Assembly (NCBI GenBank): GCA_964640725.1
Contig: CAZXIJ010000011.1
Location: 1-64,000 of the forward strand
Length of the DNA: 64,000 bases
Source of the DNA: CALHVX01 sp964640725
GTDB lineage: Bacteria; Pseudomonadota; Gammaproteobacteria; Pseudomonadales; Azotimanducaceae
Direction: 5' to 3'
A program made the position numbers and the translations under genes. Under the pieces are notes generated by a model. That model ran no database searches, had not been told where the DNA came from, and saw only the letters and a list, made by a program, of their open reading frames with translations. This document shows, in pieces, positions 28,396 to 37,437 of this stretch (within the stretch, counting starts at the first letter, position 1; the number at the start of each line of letters is the position of its first letter).

Positions 28396-29855
28396 TGATG
28401 TCCTTGTCCCGGCTGATCAGCTACTGGGCGGAACAACAGGGCGACCGGGTGGCCATCCGGCACGACAACGTCACCCTGACCTGGGCGGCGTTCGAGGCCC
28501 GAACCAATCGTCTGGCGCGCGCGTACGCGGCGCTTGGCGTGGGGCAGGACGACTTCGTGACCATAGCCCTGCCGAACGGCACCGGGTTCTTCGAGGCCTG
28601 CTTTGCGACCTGGAAGCTGGGCGCCACCCCGCAACCGGTGTCGGCGCGTTTGCCGGCCTTTGAGCGCGATCAGATCGTTGAGCTGGCGAGCCCGGCGCTC
28701 GTGGTCGGGGCCCCCGTGCCGGAACCCGGCAGCGCCATCGCCGGCATCACGCACGTTCCCGCGGACTTCGAGGCCGACCCGGCACTGAGCGATGATCCGC
28801 TGCCCGAGGCAACGGCAGCATCGTTGAAGGCCATGACTTCCGGGGGCAGCACCGGTCGCCCCAAGCTGATCGTCGCCGCTGCGCCCTCAGCCGTCGATCC
28901 GGATCAGGAGATGCTGAACTTCAGGCAGCAGGGCTCGGTGCTGATTCCTGGACCGCTGTATCACAACGGCCCGTTTCTCTGGGCGATGTACGGCATCTTC
29001 CGGGGCAACCAGGTCACGGTCACGACCCGCTTTGATGCCGAGGAGACCTTGCGCCTGCTGGCGGCGGAGCAGGTCGACCTGGTGTACATGGTGCCGACCA
29101 TGATGCAGCGCATCTGGAGCCTGCCCGAGGCGGTTCGTACGCGCTACGATCTGAGCGCGCTGAAGGTGCTGTGGCATCTTGCGGCGCCCTGTCCGGACTG
29201 GCTCAAAGAGGCCTATATCGAGTGGCTTGGCCCGGATGTGATCTGGGAACTGTACGGCGGCACCGAGGGCCAGGGGCGCACGGTGATCAGTGGCTCCGAG
29301 TGGTTGGCCCATCGCGGCAGCGTCGGCCGGCCGGTCGAAGGCTGCGCGTTCAAAATCTTTGATGACGAGGGCAACGAGTGCCCGCCCGGCGAAGTGGGCG
29401 AGCTGTTCCTGCTGCCAGACAGCGGGCAAGGGAGCACCTACCGCTATGTCGGCGCGGAGCCTCGGGCCCGGGCGGGCGGCTGGGAAAGCCTGGGCGATCT
29501 GGGCTGGATGGACGCCGACGGTTACCTGTACCTGTCCGACCGCCGCACCGACATGGTGTTGAGCGGCGGCGCCAACATCTACCCCGCAGAGGTCGAGGCG
29601 GCCATCGACGCCTGCCCGGGCGTGCGCTCCAGCGCGGTCATCGGGCTGCCGCACGAGGACCTGGGCGAGCAGCTGCACGCGATTGTCGACACCGCGGGGG
29701 CGGTGGTCACGGAAGCAGAGCTGCTGGCTTTTCTGCGCGACCGGCTGGTGACCTACAAGCTGCCGCGCAGCGTTGAGTTCGTCTCTTCGCCGCTTCGGGA
29801 TGACGCCGGCAAGGTGCGGCGCAAGACCCTCAGGCAGGAGCGCCTGGCCTCGTGA
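28392..29855 (+). CDS. AMP-forming acyl-CoA synthetase/ligase
   Basis: 487 residues, slightly short ANL-family adenylating enzyme that makes an acyl-CoA from a carboxylate, ATP and CoA. Motifs: MTSGGSTGRPKLI (P-loop, A3), WELYGGTEGQG (A5), LGDLGWMDADGYLYLSDR (A7), VLSGGANIYPAEVEAAI (A8) and GKVRRKTLR near the C-terminus (A10 Lys). The compact form resembles bile-acid/steroid-type CoA ligases. ATG overlaps the preceding stop. The same frame stays open for 98 codons past its TGA stop. Confidence 0.88.
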   Translation: MMMSLSRLISYWAEQQGDRVAIRHDNVTLTWAAFEARTNRLARAYAALGVGQDDFVTIALPNGTGFFEACFATWKLGATPQPVSARLPAFERDQIVELASPALVVGAPVPEPGSAIAGITHVPADFEADPALSDDPLPEATAASLKAMTSGGSTGRPKLIVAAAPSAVDPDQEMLNFRQQGSVLIPGPLYHNGPFLWAMYGIFRGNQVTVTTRFDAEETLRLLAAEQVDLVYMVPTMMQRIWSLPEAVRTRYDLSALKVLWHLAAPCPDWLKEAYIEWLGPDVIWELYGGTEGQGRTVISGSEWLAHRGSVGRPVEGCAFKIFDDEGNECPPGEVGELFLLPDSGQGSTYRYVGAEPRARAGGWESLGDLGWMDADGYLYLSDRRTDMVLSGGANIYPAEVEAAIDACPGVRSSAVIGLPHEDLGEQLHAIVDTAGAVVTEAELLAFLRDRLVTYKLPRSVEFVSSPLRDDAGKVRRKTLRQERLAS

Positions 29856-30189
29856 GGCGGCTCCGGCGCGGGCGGCTGGCGCACCGGGGGGGAGGATGGC
29901 CCGGTGTCGGTGCGCCAGCTCAACACATCCGGCCAGAGCGCGCCCGGCTCAACGCTGTTTGCGGTGGCCGTGCAGGAGCGGATCCTGCGGTTCGCCGGCG
30001 ACACCACCAACTCGAAGGCGGTTTTACTGGATGACCGGCCCAAAGCATGGTGGTATAGGTACCTTGCGGTGCCGGAGTACACGGCCCGCACGGCAGAGCC
30101 GCAGCGTCTGGGGACCTTCGACCCTCACACTGTCTTGGCGCGATTCTGACAAAATTCGACACGTTGTCGGCAGCGGCGGGAGACGCTGG
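29856..30189 (+). other. Intergenic stretch with an open frame in phase with the upstream ligase
   Basis: After the ligase TGA (29853-29855) the same frame is open to a TGA at 30147-30149. Its first ~55 codons have strongly G/C-biased third positions, like the real genes here, while the remainder does not. A GTG at 29904 would give an 81-residue peptide (RQLNTSGQSAPGSTLFAVAV), but without a clear ribosome site. No promoter is obvious; GGGAG at about 30179 serves the next gene. Confidence 0.4.
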
Positions 30190-31062
30190 ATGAGCAAGTG
30201 GGTCGTCGCGGGCGTGAGTGTCCCCGCGGCAATAGGCGTGGCTGCGCTGGTCGCCTGGGCGGGCAGCACACACGGCGTGAGTTATGCAGGGTGGCCGGTC
30301 ATGGTCATCTGTGCGGCCTTCGCCTTTGGCGTTCAGTGGCTGATGTTCCTGCACGCCTGGGCCGGGCATACCGAGCACTACTTCGATTTGACCGGGAGTA
30401 TCACCTACGTCGTGATGGTGGTTGCTGCGGTCCTGTTGTCGGGCGCCGATGACGTGCGAAGCTTGCTGCTGGCTGCCCTCATCGTGCTCTGGGCCCTGCG
30501 CCTGGGGCCTTTCCTGTTCCGGCGGATTAAGGCCGCAGGAGAGGACCGGCGCTTTCGAAGCATCCGCCATTCCTTTCCCAGTTTCCTGATGACCTGGACC
30601 CTGCAGGGCACCTGGGTGTTCGTGACGGCCTGCTGCGCATTGGCGGCCATCACCTCGGAGCGCACCGTGGCGCCGGATACCCCGCTGATTGTCGGTGCAG
30701 CGCTGTGGACAGGCGGCATGGCGCTCGAGACCATCGCTGACGCGCAGAAATCAGCCTTCAATGCCGACCCGAACAACCGTGGGCGGTTCATCACCACGGG
30801 GCTCTGGGCCTGGTGCCGGCACCCCAATTATCTGGGCGAGATTGTCCTTTGGACGGGCATCGCGGTGATTGCCTGGCCCGTATTGCAGGGCTGGCAGCAG
30901 CTGACGCTGATCTCGCCGGTATTTGTGGCGGTGCTGCTGCGCTACATCAGTGGAATCCGTATGCTGGACCATCGCGGCCGCAAGCGCTGGGGGAACGACC
31001 CCGAGTACTGGTCGTATCGCGAACGCACCCCCATGCTGCTGCCGAGACCGCCCCGTACATGA
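30190..31062 (+). CDS. DUF1295 / steroid 5-alpha-reductase-like membrane protein
   Basis: 290 residues, about seven hydrophobic segments, inner membrane. The C-terminal half carries the family block TGLWAWCRHPNYLGEIVLWTG and a final DHRGRKRWGNDPEYWSYRERTP, typical of DUF1295, related to NAD(P)H-dependent steroid reductases and isoprenylcysteine methyltransferases. ATG 30190 has GGGAG upstream; the longer frame to 29773 is Arg/Pro-rich nonsense. Its stop overlaps the aminotransferase start (ATGA). Probably a lipid or sterol-like double-bond reductase (inference). Confidence 0.87.
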   Translation: MSKWVVAGVSVPAAIGVAALVAWAGSTHGVSYAGWPVMVICAAFAFGVQWLMFLHAWAGHTEHYFDLTGSITYVVMVVAAVLLSGADDVRSLLLAALIVLWALRLGPFLFRRIKAAGEDRRFRSIRHSFPSFLMTWTLQGTWVFVTACCALAAITSERTVAPDTPLIVGAALWTGGMALETIADAQKSAFNADPNNRGRFITTGLWAWCRHPNYLGEIVLWTGIAVIAWPVLQGWQQLTLISPVFVAVLLRYISGIRMLDHRGRKRWGNDPEYWSYRERTPMLLPRPPRT

Positions 31063-31976
31063 CCAACTCATCACACGCTCACCGGCAGGATGACCGTAAC
31101 CAGGACATCCTGATCAATATCAACGGTGAGCTTGTCCCTCGCGCCGAGGCCCGAATCTCCGTCTTCGATTCGGGGTTTATTCTGGGAGACGGCGTTTGGG
31201 AAGGTTTGCGCGTGCACAACGGGCACATCGCGTTTCTCGACAAGCATCTGGACCGGCTGTACGCCGGCGCGATCACGCTGGACTTCGACGTCGGCCTCGA
31301 TCGCGCCGCCCTCACCGCGCGGCTCTACGACACGCTCAAGGCCAACGACATGCGCGAGGGCGTGCATATTCGCCTCATGGTGACCCGCGGCGAGAAATCG
31401 ACGCCCTACCAGGACCCGCGGGTCACGATCTCGCCGGCCACTGTGGTGATCATTCCGGAGTACAAGGAGCCCCTGCCCAGCGCTGTGACTGAAGGCATTC
31501 GGCTGTTTACGGTGCACGTGCGCCGGGGCTACCCGGACGTGCAGGACCAGAAGCTGAACAGTCATTCCAAGCTCAACTGCATCATGGCCTGCATCCAGGC
31601 CACCAAAGCTGGCGTTGATGAAGCGCTGATGCTCGACCCGCACGGCTTCGTTGCCACCTGTAACAGCACCCACTTTTTTATCGTGACGGACGGCGAGGTC
31701 TGGACGTCCGGCGGCGACTTCTGCCTCGGCGGGATTACCCGCGGCACTGTGCTGGCGCTCTGTCGGGAAGCGGGCATCCCGTGCCGGGAACGGAATTTTT
31801 CCCTGACGGACGTTTACAGCGCGCAGGAAGCGTTCGTGACCGGAACGTTCGCCGGGCTGGTGCCGGTCACCGAGGTTGATGGTCGGACCCAGGGCACCGG
31901 ACAACGGGGGCCAATGGTCGAACGCTTGCAGGGGCTGTATCAGGCGCACCTCGCGCAGGAATGTGCCGGCTCGTGA
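31059..31976 (+). CDS. Class IV PLP aminotransferase (branched-chain / D-amino-acid type)
   Basis: 305 residues, PLP-dependent fold IV. Motifs: ISVFDSGFILGDGVWEGLRV (N-terminal substrate domain), LNSHSKLNCIMA with the Schiff-base Lys, EALMLDPHGFVATCNSTHFF, GGITRGTVLALC (phosphate cup) and VTGTFAGLVPVTEVDGR. It is in the BCAT/DAAT/ADC-lyase family; sequence alone does not choose among them. ATG overlaps the DUF1295 stop, and its own stop overlaps the next start, so it is the centre of a coupled trio. Confidence 0.9.
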   Translation: MTNSSHAHRQDDRNQDILININGELVPRAEARISVFDSGFILGDGVWEGLRVHNGHIAFLDKHLDRLYAGAITLDFDVGLDRAALTARLYDTLKANDMREGVHIRLMVTRGEKSTPYQDPRVTISPATVVIIPEYKEPLPSAVTEGIRLFTVHVRRGYPDVQDQKLNSHSKLNCIMACIQATKAGVDEALMLDPHGFVATCNSTHFFIVTDGEVWTSGGDFCLGGITRGTVLALCREAGIPCRERNFSLTDVYSAQEAFVTGTFAGLVPVTEVDGRTQGTGQRGPMVERLQGLYQAHLAQECAGS

Positions 31977-32698
31977 GAGCGCAACCCGTTCGGATCGCGA
32001 TGTGGTCCGGTCCCCGCAACATTTCCACAGCCATGATGCGGTCCTTCGGCAATCGGCCAGACTGCGTGGTCGTCGATGAGCCGTTCTACGGCAGCTACCT
32101 GCGGCGTAGCGGCGCGGATCACCCGATGCGCAGTGCTGTCCTGGCCAGCCAGCCGCAGAGCGCCGGGCAGGTCGTTGCGCAGCTGCAGGCGCCGATCTCG
32201 AAGCCCTACCAATATCAGAAGCACATGACGCACCACATGGCGCTGCCCCTGGACGACGACTGGTTGCGTTCCCTGCGTCATGCCTTTCTGATTCGCCATC
32301 CGGCGGACATGGTCGCGTCCTACCTGAACAAGCGCGAGACCGTTGTGCCCGAAGATGTCGGCAGTGCTCAGCAGGTTCAGATTTTCGAGGCGGTCTGCGA
32401 GGCCACGGGCAGCACGCCGCCGGTGATCGACGCGACGCGCTTCCTGGCCGATCCGCGCCGGGGCCTGGAAGCGCTGTGCAGCCGGCTCGACATGCCCTTT
32501 AGCGAGGCGATGCTGGAATGGCCGCGCGGCATTCGCGACAGCGATGGCGTCTGGGCCTCGCACTGGTACAACTCAGTGGCGGAATCCACCGGCTTTGGCG
32601 GCTATCGCGCGCACGCGGCGTTGCCGGAAGACGCCGTGCTCAGTGTTGTTAACCTGTGCCTGCCGCACTACGAGCAGCTGCTGGCGCACGCGCTTTAG
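31973..32698 (+). CDS. Sulfotransferase-like P-loop protein
   Basis: 241 residues (GTG at 31973 overlapping the aminotransferase stop, GTGA; ATG at 31961 is possible). N-terminal RIAMWSGPRNISTAMMRSF looks like the 5'-PSB loop of sulfotransferases, with AFLIRHPADMVASYL as the 3'-phosphate-binding motif (R-H-P, S). Such short proteins are annotated as sulfotransferase family or P-loop proteins; the acceptor is unknown. Coupling to a class IV aminotransferase suggests action on the amino acid product or on a shared metabolite (inference). Its stop overlaps the convergent transporter by 4 bp. Confidence 0.8.
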   Translation: MRAQPVRIAMWSGPRNISTAMMRSFGNRPDCVVVDEPFYGSYLRRSGADHPMRSAVLASQPQSAGQVVAQLQAPISKPYQYQKHMTHHMALPLDDDWLRSLRHAFLIRHPADMVASYLNKRETVVPEDVGSAQQVQIFEAVCEATGSTPPVIDATRFLADPRRGLEALCSRLDMPFSEAMLEWPRGIRDSDGVWASHWYNSVAESTGFGGYRAHAALPEDAVLSVVNLCLPHYEQLLAHAL

Positions 32699-34227
32699 CG
32701 GTCCAGCGCCATCGCGACGCGATAGGTCCAACGACCGTAGACCACCAACCCGAAAGCGGTGACCAGCCCGACGACAGCCATCAGATACCACAGCGTGCCG
32801 ATGTCGTGGCTGGCGTACAGCTGGGCCTGAATGGTTTGCGCACTCTCGCCGCTCGCGGCAACGAGCGCGGTGAACGCCTCGCCGTTGGGAATCGCCGCCA
32901 GGGCCTGCTCGCTGGTGCCCTGCTCTGCCAGGGCGGCCCGGGACAGCGTTTCCCGGGCGGCCCAGGCGTCGTAAAGGGTCGGGCCGAGAAAACTCTCGAG
33001 GGTCCAGCCAATGCCCAGGGGCAGCTGCGAGAATCCCAGGTACATGGCTTTCTTGTCGGCCGGGGCGATGTTGCCCAGGTACTCGCTGCTCTTTGGCGCC
33101 GACAGCATCTCGCCCAGAGAAAACAGCACGATGCCCAGCACCACGAGCCAGACGTAATTAAAGCCGCCAAAGATCAGCAGCGCGGAGGCGGCAAGGAACG
33201 TGCCCAGCGCCATGGCGTTGGCGGCCTTCAGCCGGGCGCCGGCACCGGCGACGATAAAGCAGATGAACATGATCAGCATGGCGTTCAGGTTCACGAGGCC
33301 CTCCGGCAACATGCGCTGGCCGCTGTTGTCCAGACCCAGAAAAAAGATCCACAGCCGGTTGTCGGTTCCGTCGGCGCCGAAAAGATCCTGCACCAACGGT
33401 GCGGTGTCGACCCAGTCGCGAAAGAACAGCGGGCCGACGTCCCAGATGATGTAGAGCATGAAATAGAAGCCGCTGAACAGCATCACGTACCACAGCAGCA
33501 CCGGGTTCATGAGCTCCTTGAGCGCGACCCGGAACAGCGGCGCGCGAGTCTGGCCGTCGGCCCTTGCGGCCAGCCGCGCCTCGCGTCCGGGTTCCCTGTA
33601 GGTCAGCAGCAGGAGAAAGTTCAGGGAGATGATGGCCGCGCAGGCGTAGAACACATTTTCCCAGGCCAGCTGGCGCATCTGCGCGGCGATGATGGGGCCC
33701 AGAAAAGCGCCGATGTTGACGGTCTGGTAGAAGGCGCCCCAGGCGATGGAGCTGTTGCTGCGGTTCGTGGCCTTGACGATGGTTGCCTGAATGCCAGGCT
33801 TGAACACCCCGGTGCCGAAGGCCAGTACCACGGCCCCGGCCATGAAGCCCCAGAAGGACGCGAAGCTGGCCATGATCAGGTAGGCGACGATCTTGAGTAT
33901 CGTCGCGATGAAGATGGTCTGCTTGTAGCCGATGCGGTCTGAGATCGCGCCGGTAAAGACCGGTACAAAGGTCTGCACCAACGCCCAGACGCCAAAGATG
34001 ATGCCCAGGTCGGACCCGGGCAGTCCCAGGCCGCCGTTCGCCGCCGAATCCGTCGCGTACAGCCCGCTCACCTGCCGAACGCCGTAGTACGCCAGGCGCT
34101 CGACCATCTCCATGCCGCCGCAGATCCAGAACACGTAGCCCAGGCTCCCGAGCGCCGCGAAGGTGCCGAGCTGTTTGACGTCGCGCAGAGACTGGCTGTC
34201 TGGATCTGCCAGGGGCGGCACGCTCAT
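32695..34227 (-). CDS. POT/PTR2-type MFS transporter (oligopeptide:H+ symporter-like)
   Basis: 510 residues, 12-14 hydrophobic segments. The POT proton-coupling motif E-x-x-E-R is present in the first helix (GGMEMVERLAYYGVR). GTGVFKPGIQATIV and FYQTVNIGAFLGP follow, as in PTR2 proteins. Peptide uptake is the expected role. It overlaps the upstream aminopeptidase-like gene (ATGA, 34224-34227), so a peptide import plus hydrolysis operon is likely. A loop of ~60 residues before the last helix (ETLSRAALAEQGTSEQAL) is an insertion relative to typical POTs. Confidence 0.87.
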   Translation of the reverse strand: MSVPPLADPDSQSLRDVKQLGTFAALGSLGYVFWICGGMEMVERLAYYGVRQVSGLYATDSAANGGLGLPGSDLGIIFGVWALVQTFVPVFTGAISDRIGYKQTIFIATILKIVAYLIMASFASFWGFMAGAVVLAFGTGVFKPGIQATIVKATNRSNSSIAWGAFYQTVNIGAFLGPIIAAQMRQLAWENVFYACAAIISLNFLLLLTYREPGREARLAARADGQTRAPLFRVALKELMNPVLLWYVMLFSGFYFMLYIIWDVGPLFFRDWVDTAPLVQDLFGADGTDNRLWIFFLGLDNSGQRMLPEGLVNLNAMLIMFICFIVAGAGARLKAANAMALGTFLAASALLIFGGFNYVWLVVLGIVLFSLGEMLSAPKSSEYLGNIAPADKKAMYLGFSQLPLGIGWTLESFLGPTLYDAWAARETLSRAALAEQGTSEQALAAIPNGEAFTALVAASGESAQTIQAQLYASHDIGTLWYLMAVVGLVTAFGLVVYGRWTYRVAMALDR

Positions 34228-35507
34228 GGCGCGCCCTCGAGCATGGCTTGCAGACGACGGAACACCAGCGCCTCGCCGTCAACGCGCAGCGCGTTGTGCT
34301 CCCAGTCGGGCGTCACCCAGGTGCTGAAGTTGGGGATGCGCTCGGCGACGGCCTCGGAGAAACGCCGCTCGACATACATGTCGTCGGCAAAGATCGCGGC
34401 GACCGTTGGCACGGTGTTCCGCTGCAGCTGCGCTTCGTCATAGAGCGCTGGCCAGTCGTTGCGAGCGGCAATGAGTTCGGCTGCGGCTTTCAGCGGCTGC
34501 AGGCGGGCGAAGGTATCGAACATCCAGGGGTAGACCATCTCGCCGGTGAACTGAAAAGGCCCCGGGGCGTCGCTGTGAAACTGCGGATACTCGCCTCGCA
34601 CCCGCTCGGCCGCCCAGTTCGACGCGGCCTGCTCACAGTAGATGGCCTCGTGCAGGAGGGAAAAGAACGGCGCCAGGTCGAAGGGCAGGGCGGCGTCGAC
34701 GCCGCGCAGAAACGCGTAGGACAGCTCCGGCCCGGCGGGGCCCTCGATGAACGCCTCTTCCAGCAGGTAGTGAATGCTGTCGGGACCGTCGGAAAACCCG
34801 AGGGCGAGGCCGAGCAAGCGCAGCATGTTGGTGGTTAGCCGGGACCCGCTGGGGAGCACCACTGCGTGCCGGTCGAGGTGCTCGGCAATGGCCTGCAGCC
34901 GCGCATCGTCTTGCGGATAGCGCGCGTGGTAGCGCTTGTTACGGTCCAGCACCCGCTGATAGGTGGCGCGGTACACCTCGTCCGGCGCGACCCCGATCGG
35001 TGGGGTGCCCCCGGTAATCATGGCGGCGGCCAGCCCCTCGGGACAGTGCGACAGATAGGTGAGCGTGCAAAAGCCGCCAAAGCTCTGGCCGAGCACGGTC
35101 CAGGGCCGGCCGGGGCTCAGCTCGGCGCGCAGCAGCTCGGCATCGCGGACGATCGCGTCGGCTCGAAAGTGCGCCAGATAGTCGGCCTGAGCCTGGGCGT
35201 TGGGCAGCCGCGCCAGCGTCGACGCGTCCACCGGGGAGCTCAGACCGGTTCCCCGTTGGTCCAGCAGAATAACGCGGTAGCGGGTGATGGCCTCGCCAAG
35301 CCAGCCGGACAGCGCTGCAGGTCTCGGCGCGCCGTAGCCCGGGCCGCCCTGCAGATAGACGAGGCACGGATAGCTGGCGCTGGCGGCCAGGTCGGCGCGA
35401 ATCTCCCGGGCATAGAGCGACAGCGATTCGCCCCCGGGCACGCGGTGATCCAGCGGCACGGTCAGCCGATGTTCGCGAATCTGAATACCACTGAGCGGAT
35501 CGATCAT
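34224..35507 (-). CDS. S33 proline-iminopeptidase-like alpha/beta hydrolase
   Basis: 427 residues, cytosolic. YLQGGPGYGAPRP (oxyanion HGGPG-type motif), LLDQRGTGLSSPV, and GQSFGGFCTL with the nucleophile Ser; TPDWEHNALR gives the catalytic His near the C-terminus. This matches the prolyl aminopeptidase 2 subgroup, which removes N-terminal Pro. ATG 35507 has GGGAGG upstream. It is coupled to the POT-like transporter, supporting a role in degrading imported peptides. Confidence 0.88.
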   Translation of the reverse strand: MIDPLSGIQIREHRLTVPLDHRVPGGESLSLYAREIRADLAASASYPCLVYLQGGPGYGAPRPAALSGWLGEAITRYRVILLDQRGTGLSSPVDASTLARLPNAQAQADYLAHFRADAIVRDAELLRAELSPGRPWTVLGQSFGGFCTLTYLSHCPEGLAAAMITGGTPPIGVAPDEVYRATYQRVLDRNKRYHARYPQDDARLQAIAEHLDRHAVVLPSGSRLTTNMLRLLGLALGFSDGPDSIHYLLEEAFIEGPAGPELSYAFLRGVDAALPFDLAPFFSLLHEAIYCEQAASNWAAERVRGEYPQFHSDAPGPFQFTGEMVYPWMFDTFARLQPLKAAAELIAARNDWPALYDEAQLQRNTVPTVAAIFADDMYVERRFSEAVAERIPNFSTWVTPDWEHNALRVDGEALVFRRLQAMLEGAP

Positions 35508-35536
35508 GAGGGCCTCCCGAGAGGGGCCATCATATG

Positions 35537-36817
35537 CTAAGCCAGCAGCTGCCTTAGCGCGCCGGTCTGTTCCGCGGCCTCGCGGATCACCGCCAGACTC
35601 TCTGTGGCCGACAGCCGAGCGCCGGTGACCCGGGAAAAAGCCGGGGTTTCCGTGAGCCTGGGCAGCCCGTGCGCGGCGCGGTCCCGGGTGCCGGCGTGCA
35701 GGTGTGCCACGATCAGCAGGTCTGTGTAGCTGGTCTCGCCGCTGTGCTCGTGGCCCCAATCGTGCTGATGCTCCGCAGCGTCGATCAGCGGCTCCGGCAG
35801 TCGCCATTGCCGCAGCGTTGCAACGCTCACAACCGGGCCGATGCCGGCCATGATGTCGTCCAGCATGCCGGGATGTTCGATCAGGTCCGGGTAGCGGCTG
35901 GCGCGTTCCAGCAGCGGCAGCTTGCCGATCTCGTGCAGCAGCCCGGCGAGCAGCGCGACGTCGGCGTCGAGCTTGCCGCCCAGCCGCGCGAGCGCTGCAG
36001 ACAGCGTGCCAATGTCGATCAGGTGTCGCCAGGTCGTGGCCAGCCGCTGGCGGATGGCCGGATCGTTGGCGCGAAACAGCTCTGCCGTAGACAGGGCGAG
36101 CACCAGGTTCTGCACCTTGTTGACGCCCAGACGCACGATGGCCGCCTGCAGCGAGTCGCAGTCGGAGACGCCCCGGAACAGGGCGCTGTTGGCCAGCCGC
36201 AGCAATTTGGCGGAGATCACCGGGTCGACGCTGATGATGCGAGACAGGTCGCTGAGCTGAAAATTGTCGCTGGCCAGCGCCCGGCGGACCTTGAGGGCGA
36301 CGCCGGGAATCGCGGGTAGCTTGAGCTTGTTCTCGGCAATGGCCTGGTCCAGTTCCGCCACGAGCGGGTGGTCCTGCCAGCTGCCGCCCACGCTCGCGCA
36401 GAACAGGTCAAAGCGCGCTCGCGACCGGGCCTTTGGCCCGGCTTCCGTGAGCCGGTGCAGCACTGCTTGCTCGATCTGCAGGAGCTGGCTCGGCGAGTCG
36501 GCCGTGATTGTGTACATCGCTGGCCGCAGCCGGCCAATCGGGTGGGCAGCATCGGGCTCGCCAGCCGCAACAGAGCGAGTTACCCCGTCAGCGGCCTCCA
36601 GGGTGACCGCGCCTTCCAGCAGAAAATGAATGAAGGGCTCCGGGCTGCCCCGGACGAGCACCTCCGTGCCGGTTGCCGCCTGTTGCAGCTGACAGTGGCC
36701 TTCCAGCAGTTTCATCTGCTCCGCGCTCCAGTGCCCGAAGGCCGGATGATCGGCCAGCAGGCGGCGCAAAGTGCCGATTCTCGGTGCGGCAATATCGTTG
36801 GCGGTGGCAGCCGGCAC
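35537..36817 (-). CDS. Cyclic-nucleotide-binding-like + HDOD signalling protein
   Basis: 426 residues. Residues ~25-140 resemble a cNMP-binding barrel (LLEGHCQLQQAATGTEVLVR, FIHFLLEGAVTL) but the phosphate cassette is poor. Residues ~180-400 are an HDOD domain (KLPAIPGVALKVRRAL, SVDPVISAKLLRLANSA, AIVRLGVNKVQNLVLALST, LAGLLHEIGKLPLLE). HDOD proteins are non-enzymatic signalling scaffolds for motility, competence or c-di-GMP networks. Single gene. Confidence 0.85.
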   Translation of the reverse strand: MPAATANDIAAPRIGTLRRLLADHPAFGHWSAEQMKLLEGHCQLQQAATGTEVLVRGSPEPFIHFLLEGAVTLEAADGVTRSVAAGEPDAAHPIGRLRPAMYTITADSPSQLLQIEQAVLHRLTEAGPKARSRARFDLFCASVGGSWQDHPLVAELDQAIAENKLKLPAIPGVALKVRRALASDNFQLSDLSRIISVDPVISAKLLRLANSALFRGVSDCDSLQAAIVRLGVNKVQNLVLALSTAELFRANDPAIRQRLATTWRHLIDIGTLSAALARLGGKLDADVALLAGLLHEIGKLPLLERASRYPDLIEHPGMLDDIMAGIGPVVSVATLRQWRLPEPLIDAAEHQHDWGHEHSGETSYTDLLIVAHLHAGTRDRAAHGLPRLTETPAFSRVTGARLSATESLAVIREAAEQTGALRQLLA

Positions 36818-36954
36818 CCATGGCCTCCGTGCCCGGGACGGGCGTTGTTCAGGGTCGCAGGGATTCTGCTCTCAGTATAGAAAGCGCTGCGCATCTTGCG
36901 CGCCCCTTGCGCGCACCTTGCGCAGCGGGGCTGCGGCAGGCCGGAGGCCAGGCG

Positions 36955-37419
36955 TTACGGGCTGGCGTTGGCGATGCACTCCACCTCGATGGCGGCACCA
37001 AAGACCAGGCCCGTGCTGACGGTGGTGCGCGCCGGTCGCGGCGGCGCCAGCGCTGCCTTGTAGGCGTCGTTCATGGCTGCGAAGTCGTTGATGTCAGCCA
37101 GAAACACGCTGCACTTCACCAGGTCCCCGAGGTCCAGCCCCCGCGCCGCCAGCGCTTGCGCAATGTTGGCAAACGCGGCGGTGGTCTGGGCAGCGATGCC
37201 TCCGGGCACCAGCTGTCCGTCTGCGGTGCCGAGCACCCCCGACAAGTACAGCGCGTCTCCGAGCTGGACGGACCGCGAGTAGGGCGCGCGGCCGGCGCTC
37301 GGGTCATCGTGCACGCCGGTGACGATTGTCGGTGCATCGGCAGCCGGGGCGTTGCAGCCCGCGGCCAGTGACAGGGGCGCGAGCGCCAGGATCAAGGCCA
37401 GCACAGGGCGTCGCGACAT
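36955..37419 (-). CDS. Exported RidA-family protein
   Basis: 154 residues: a signal peptide (LALILALAPLSLAAGC, possibly lipidated) in front of a complete RidA/YjgF domain (YSRSVQLGDALYLSG, GGIAAQTTAAFANIAQAL, DLVKCSVFLADINDFAAMN, ARTTV, EVECIA). The Arg in ARTTV is the residue used for enamine/imine deamination in RidA, and the C-terminal Glu is present. RidA is normally cytosolic, so export suggests another role, such as hydrolysis of periplasmic imines or ligand binding. Lies 18 bp after an MBL lipoprotein gene on the same strand. Confidence 0.87.
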   Translation of the reverse strand: MSRRPVLALILALAPLSLAAGCNAPAADAPTIVTGVHDDPSAGRAPYSRSVQLGDALYLSGVLGTADGQLVPGGIAAQTTAAFANIAQALAARGLDLGDLVKCSVFLADINDFAAMNDAYKAALAPPRPARTTVSTGLVFGAAIEVECIANASP

Positions 37420-37437
37420 CTGCGATCTCCGTTTGCG

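Noticed and set aside
32656..33942. Long plus-strand frame opposite the POT-like transporter
   Set aside because: Low-complexity Gln/Gly/His/Val composition typical of antisense shadows in high-GC DNA.
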